A DNA stretch of 64,000 nucleotides from Pterois miles (lineage: Eukaryota > Chordata > Actinopteri > Perciformes > Scorpaenidae), in NCBI GenBank assembly GCA_947000775.1, contig CAMQGK010000565.1, positions 3,291,001 through 3,355,000 of the forward strand, given 5' to 3'. Shown piece after piece: positions 58,969 through 64,000 of the stretch. Below the pieces are notes generated by a model. It made no database searches, was not told the origin of the DNA, and was given only the letters and a program-made list of their open reading frames with translations. Both the position numbers and the translations under genes were made by a program. Each line of letters begins with the position of its first letter. Position 1 is the first letter of the stretch.

Positions 58969-59583
58969 AGCCAAGTCCACACTGCTAGACTTTCCAAGTA
59001 CTGTTCACACCGCACAATGCTGTCTTGTAATTAGGAGTCTTGAAGTCATTGTGATTTTCACACTACATGAATGACCAAGGATCTGACTAAAGATCTGTCA
59101 CCGTGAGGAATCCCTGATGAGGTCTCCAAACACATTTTGCCACAAAAACACATGTAAGTCGGCACTTGTTGATACGTGTTGGTACGTGTTCACACATAAT
59201 AGCCACACGTCGTAGCTATTCCCCCTGTAGTGTTATGTGTTATGTTTATTCATGCAAACATCCAAAACACATTGGTGTAACAGCTTTGGTCCGTGCTGCA
59301 AATGGCACACAGAGGTACAGGCGAGCCGTCCTCCCCCAGGTGTCCCTCTCCACCTGTGTCCTGCGCTCTCATTGGCTGACAGACTCCCTGAGGTCCAGAT
59401 TTAGCATGCTAGATATCCAGAATGTGTCCAGGATGCATCAGCGAGCCTCTCGGCTTGCGTCTTTGAACAGTTCGCACATGGTGCTCTAGCGCTGAGCCAA
59501 CGCCAATTTTGTCTTTCATTTGACGCTTTTGTTAGGGAGCGAGTGGAAAATACGGGATAAAGTCGCAAAGTGTGAACTCGGCC
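58969..59583. mobile_element. possible non-autonomous element with weak inverted ends
   Basis: Left AGCCAAGTCCACACT and right AGTGTGAACTCGGCC are inverted at about 11 of 15 positions. The interior shows several GTTCACAC/ACACGT words. The 107-residue plus frame (59166-59489) lies within and has no domain. Class unknown. Confidence 0.35.
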
Positions 59584-60729
59584 AGACTGTTTGTGAAAGA
59601 AACATTGCCACTGAGCCACACCACATAGCCAGAAAAAGAGCACCTGAATAGAGACAAAACATCCTTAAAAACAGATTTAAGGGGGGAAAAATGCCCTCTG
59701 ACACACCTTAGGCTAAACATTTAGACTAAACAAAGGTCTGACACCAAAGAGGGGGCCATTAACCCCAAATCTATCCAACTCTCTAATTAGGTTCACTTTG
59801 AAGAATAGTAACAGCCACATCCTCCTCCTGAGGCTACACCTTAGGCCAGAAACATTAACCCTAGGAACCTCAATCAGTGGGCACATCTATGAGGTAGACT
59901 TTGTTCCAAACTCTTTTTTAAGAGGATCAGCTTGGTGTATCAAATTAATATGTAAATTATATTGCAATAAACACAGCACCAGTATCTACATATTATGAAA
60001 GAACTCATGGAAACTCCTGTATATCCTTGAAATAACTCTTATTGTTATATTTTTGTCTATATTTTACAGACTACAATCATAGTTCCTTGTGGTCTTCATA
60101 CCCTAGCAAAAAGCTTTTTTTCCCACGCCTGCAGTTTTTCATTTCCTTGCCTGTCTAACTGGAAACCTCCTCGTCCAGATCTTTAGTTAATTTGGCAGTT
60201 AGAGTCGTGTCAAGAGGAGTTCACCAGTCATTAGTCTACTTGTTAGAAATGCGCTTCTCTCCAATCTTCTCTCCGTGCGGTGGGAAAGAGCGGCGTCTGT
60301 CTCTGTTCTGCTCAAATAATAACAGGTTGCGAGACTCGCCGGCATTAACGTTTAACATGGGCGGGACTCTTTCTGAGGTCACCAGGACATCGACCATCTC
60401 TGGAGAGGAGTTATTTTCAATGGTGGGATTCTTTCATGACAGGAGACTTTCATTCACATGTACCCTTTTAGATGTACAGTGTGTGGTGACTATATGTGTG
60501 TGTGAGATCAGACTGTGTACTGACAACAAGCAACGTAGTATGTAATGTTGGAAATCTCAAGTATGTATCACTACAAAATTCCTTTCAATACAAGTCAAGA
60601 GTAAAATATATTTTTGGCTACACTTATCTGCATTTGCTTTATACATTCCTGCATGCAAATGTGTCCTTTTTTCACGATGTACAGTCGTTTCACAGTGTGT
60701 TTGCGAGTTAATTTAAGGAGTTTAGGGTG
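59584..60729. other. non-coding stretch, nothing recognised
   Basis: Frames at 59798-60711 have no domain. No repeat family is recognised. Confidence 0.45.
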
Positions 60730-60975
60730 GTAGCGTTTCTACAGCATCTCTGGCCTCTCCTCTGTCTTTCTTTGGCCACACACATCAAACATGGCTCGCT
60801 CTCTGTTCTCTCTTTGTCATCAGCTCTTTAATGGGCACCGAGCTTTGATGTGGCTCGGTTATTGCAATTGTCTCCAGCAAGTCTTGATCAGCGTCCACTG
60901 ATCTGGAGGCAGGCGGCGTGAATATAACTGGAGCAGACGCAGACAGGAGGGAACGATTGTGTCCGAATATTTAAC
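60730..60975. promoter_or_regulatory. candidate regulatory block with inverted TCF/LEF-type sites
   Basis: ATCAAA at 60784-60789 (in CACATCAAACATGG) and CTTTGAT at 60843-60849 (in GAGCTTTGATGTGG) are TCF/LEF-type cores facing opposite ways 54 bp apart. GGTTATTGCAATTGTCTCC follows with an ATTGT SOX-type core. No repeat relatives. Motifs are seen; Wnt responsiveness is inference. Confidence 0.3.
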
Positions 60976-61370
60976 TACAGCTGCGTCTTGCTGCATGGAG
61001 TGCGGTTGTATCTTGTGTCAAATAAAAAGTCAGAGAAACGCAGTAAGAGATGGAAGGAAAGAAGGGGAGGGAGTGAAATAGATTGCGAGCATGGCAGAGA
61101 AAACATGTCACAACTTCAATCAAAAAATAGGGATTTGGAAGTCTCACAGACATCACTCTTGTCCTGGTTAACAAGTACCATTTATTCACCCGATTCCACT
61201 GTTATCAGGCCATTAAATAGGCGTTACAGATCACTATAAGCCTCATAGATGTGGGTCATTAGGAGCCTACAACGTCTACCACGTTGTAAAAGTGAAACCG
61301 AAACATAAAAGCAGCACTTTCTAACACATTGTTAAATGGATTAACACTATGTTTTGATCACAAACAAGAA
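60976..61370. other. non-coding stretch, nothing recognised
   Basis: Overlapping opposing frames at 60971-61239 without domains. Confidence 0.45.
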
Positions 61371-61450
61371 AAGCTTCTTTAGGTTTAAGCCACAAAACTG
61401 CAACATCTTTAGGTTTAGCTAACAAAAACAGTTAGTTTTAGGGAAAACAT
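61371..61450 (-). repeat. scrap related to the 48-bp minisatellite, inverse orientation
   Basis: AGGTTTAAGCCACAAAACTG and AGGTTTAGCTAACAAAAACA are close to the complement of the minisatellite unit start (AGTTTTGTTGCCTAAACCT). Two diverged part-units are present. Confidence 0.5.
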
Positions 61451-61581
61451 TTTTTGGCAAAAAAAAATAACTACATTTCAAAAGTGAAATTTAACTTTGT
61501 GAGCACAGAACAACCTCTCATGTGATGCGAAGCTCAGTCTCCAAGGTGAAAACCCTGTATATTGCGTCCCATCCATCGTGT

Positions 61582-61846
61582 TAGGGATGAGTCACGATTT
61601 TTGATTATTCGAATAGTCGTTAAGTTATAAAAAATTGAATATTTTATGCTACTGTTCGTCCCGTCTGAAAATAATTACTGTATTTTTCCCTTGTATTAAC
61701 TATTGCAGGCGCTGACTAGTAGTTACTACTGGTAAAATGTTTGTGGCACGTTCAGTTCGGCTCTTTCATACGGCAATTTTTGAATAGTGATTGAATAATT
61801 CCCTGTGTTTTTTGAATAGTATTTTTGCTTGGAATTCACATCCCTA
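61582..61846 (+). mobile_element. hAT-like MITE with TAGGGATG / CATCCCTA ends
   Basis: Inverted ends TAGGGATG (61582) and CATCCCTA (to 61846). Flanking words CATCGTGT (61574-61581) and CATTGTGC (61847-61854) match at 6 of 8. Interior words TGATTATTCGAATAGTCG and TTTTTTGAATAGTA are typical of a short AT-rich fish hAT derivative. Non-coding. Confidence 0.75.
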
Positions 61847-62179
61847 CATTGTGCCTGACCGCCACCCCTAATCCAGTTTCACGCTTATCTGACAGCTGTC
61901 TTATTGGCTGATTTATGAGCTGTAGTCAAATAAGTATCCTATTCAATTGTCTGCCAATAGAATCATAAATATATGTAAATAAGAACAAGAAGCACAGAAA
62001 CACAGCAGGTGATGTACACTTGTGATGTCTGCTGACCTAAGGGAAATGGAAGTACAAAAAAGAGGACATTTAGCTGTTTTAGTAGTATTTTTGTGTTGCA
62101 CGAAAGCAACCTGAAAGTGTGAACAAGCAGCGTTCAGTGATAAGCATGTTCGGAGGCTGTCTAAGTGCGGAGGCGGCGT
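61847..62179. other. non-coding stretch, nothing recognised
   Basis: No gene or repeat recognised. Confidence 0.45.
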
Positions 62180-62450
62180 GAGAAACACAAAGTTGGGTTA
62201 AACTTCTCGCATGCAAACCATTCTCAGAGCTGGTTTCATTTCCCACGAGACAAACCTTTTAAGAAAATTCACATGGGAGAGTTTGTTGCATTTGAAGCCC
62301 ATTCATTTCAAACCCTCAGTGAATGGAGACCTTGGCTGTTACGATGTAGTGTCTCTCATTTATAATTCTTACCACGGCGGCACCCTCTGGCATGCCATCA
62401 CTTTTAGATCAAACATTCCTGAAAGAATGTAGTCATCTTATCCTCCCCAG
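62180..62450. other. candidate conserved non-coding block
   Basis: Complex sequence with ATTTGAAGCCCATTCATTTC near 62290 and TCTCATTTATAATTCTTACC near 62353. Overlapping plus frames have no domain. No repeat relatives. Confidence 0.25.
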
Positions 62451-62535
62451 ATATGATAAAGGGATGTCTGTTTTTGAGGAGAGCAGAGGAGCGCATCTCT
62501 TTGATGGACCAAAGCAGCAGTCATAAAGCTTATCT

Positions 62536-62537
<2 letters not shown>

Positions 62538-62593
<56 letters not shown>
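62538..62593. repeat. (CA)n microsatellite
   Basis: Twenty-eight perfect CA units. Confidence 0.98.
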
Positions 62594-62595
<2 letters not shown>

Positions 62596-63060
62596 CCAGC
62601 AGTCTTGCTGGGCCCTGACCGGAGCACATTGATGTCTAAGGCTGCTGTCTCCTGACTGGCTCTGGGGTTATTGCGGCACACCATGGAAGCACAGGATATT
62701 TGACGGTCCCCTGCCAAATAAAGAGCCGAGGGGGGCGGGAGATGAGGGGAGAGTTGCCATTGACAACTCCGAGAGCTCCAAAGTGACCATCAGAAATGAA
62801 AAAAGAGAAAACTTATTAAGAGAGAAGGGTCCAGGGGAGGCCATGGGGCTAAATCTGTCACAGCTTTTCAAGAGAGGAACATGACTCCAACTGCTACAGC
62901 TTGTACATGACTTCTACAGATGACCTAATGAAGAATAGCAAGTCTGTTGAGAAGAGCCAGGAGTTCGGTTTTAATCCGTGAAAGAAAAAAAAAACAGCCT
63001 TCCCAATGGAGAATGAATCACAGAGCGCAGGACAATGGAAAATATGTTGAAGTGGGCGAG
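62594..63060. other. candidate conserved non-coding block
   Basis: Complex sequence with TGCCAAATAAAGAGCCGAGG near 62713 and GAGAGTTGCCATTGACAACT near 62749 (TTGCCATTGACAA is a near-palindrome). Minus-strand frames lack domains. No repeat relatives in the window. Confidence 0.25.
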
Positions 63061-64000
63061 ATCTGAGCTTTGCTGACTCAAGAGGAGTCCCCAGGATACA
63101 CTGTGTGTCAAATCCTCTGCACAGATGAAAAATATACACGAAGAAGAAGAAGCGAAAAGAGAGAGGCTGAAGGAGATGAGAAGGAGGCAGAGTTTGAAGT
63201 GTTTGAAGGGCAGCATCAGCAGAGATGTAGGAATGTAGATGCTTCAGTTTCTGGGTGCCAAATGTTTAATGTGAGGAGGAGGGGTTTTGGTGTTGGACAG
63301 AAACCCTCAGTGTTATTCTTTTATCACACTTAGCCAACGAACATGTGTGTGCATTTGTGTCAAACGCAGGAAGCGGGAGGAGGGCGAGGAGGGAGCGGGC
63401 TACAGTTGTACAACGATCAAAACCGCACATGTTTTTTGTTTCCTACATGTGTTTTCTTTCCCAATTACGCTCGAACCTCCGAGCCACACAGAAAAGAGGA
63501 GAAAACACACACACATCCTTCTCCTGATCGACGGTGGAGAGGTGGGGGGTAGACTTTTATTTTTTTATTTTTTTTCCAAAATAGGGCCTCATGCTCTTTA
63601 TGTTTGGCATTGTTTGTGTGCATTTCCTCCTATAGCTCAGGCAGGCCTTGCACAGGAGGGCAGGAAAAAAGACAGAAGCCCAACAGTCTTTGATGTCCAT
63701 GTTTTATGGTCCTATGTAAATGCATTGTCTGTTAAGTCCTTTTGTTATCCCTTTGCCTAATCAAGACCTCAGAGCGACTTGTTGACTCCACAAAGACCCT
63801 TATTTGGGGAGGGGGAGGGTGCTGTTTTTTTTGTGTGTGTCAAGGGTGCGTTTGTGTGCACATGGGTGTGTTTCCTTTGATTGGGACGTAGTTTGAGAGA
63901 AATGTCCATTACCCCCTAAAACTTTGACATGAGAATGGAGCCATTGATTTTGTGTTTGAGCGGAGAAGACATGCTCCAGACAGGTGGGTAGGAGCGACGA
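63061..64000. other. non-coding stretch, nothing recognised
   Basis: The frame at 63287-63760 (157 residues) has no recognisable domain, is overlapped by two other frames and contains composition-driven runs. No RNA gene or repeat is recognised to the window end. Confidence 0.45.

Noticed and set aside
63287..63760. 157-residue plus-strand frame
   Set aside because: No domain, overlapped by two other frames, no exon boundaries I could support.

Overview
The window looks like non-coding vertebrate DNA from a ray-finned (percomorph-type) fish. The evidence is very long (CA)n/(GT)n and (AT)n microsatellites, tRNA-derived SINEs of teleost type, a fish-type LINE 3' end, several families of short hAT-like and other non-autonomous DNA transposons, a eukaryotic tRNA-Glu(CTC) gene, and no bacterial-style gene packing. 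Family likenesses are recognised from memory of teleost repeats; no database was searched.

I find no protein-coding exon I can defend. The longest open frames are translations of microsatellites (runs of TH, CV or YI), of purine/pyrimidine-rich tracts, or of repeats. The only gene I am confident of is the 72-nt tRNA-Glu(CTC) at 3133-3204 on the minus strand. Two degenerate protein relics belong to mobile elements: a possible Myb/SANT-like fragment near 15115-15262 and the frameshifted C-terminal end of a LINE reverse transcriptase near 51960-52175 (minus).

Layout. 1-3 kb: microsatellites and single-copy-looking DNA with SOX/POU-type motifs. 2.9-4.5 kb: a SINE fused head-to-tail behind the tRNA-Glu gene, then a nested pair of non-autonomous elements. 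5.4-6.1 kb: a hAT-like element; other copies lie at 9.8 kb and 50.3 kb. 7.3-8.8 kb: moderately GC-rich, candidate regulatory DNA. 10-12 kb: a 157-bp (AT)n tract, a truncated SINE, and a complete SINE-like element with 13-bp target duplications. 14.8-15.8 kb: dispersed repeat with the SANT-like relic. 16.1-16.7 kb: candidate regulatory block with an octamer. 17-34 kb: many DNA-transposon remnants separated by candidate regulatory blocks. 36.4-36.8 kb: a 48-bp minisatellite. 38.2-41.2 kb and 46.0-46.6 kb: long AT-rich blocks that look constrained. 41.5-47 kb: nested elements, a LINE tail and a TTAA-flanked palindromic element. 50.3-52.9 kb: hAT copy, LINE 3' end, and a MITE carrying a 58-bp SINE scrap with its own target duplication. 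53.7-64 kb: candidate regulatory blocks and two more DNA-transposon remnants.

The mixture of an exon-free 64 kb with many motif-rich, single-copy-looking blocks fits a gene desert or a very large intron beside a regulatory gene, but the flanking gene cannot be named from this sequence. I did not find a novel enzymatic or defence system. The most unusual arrangement is the tRNA-Glu gene followed 7 bp later by a SINE with no Pol III terminator between them.
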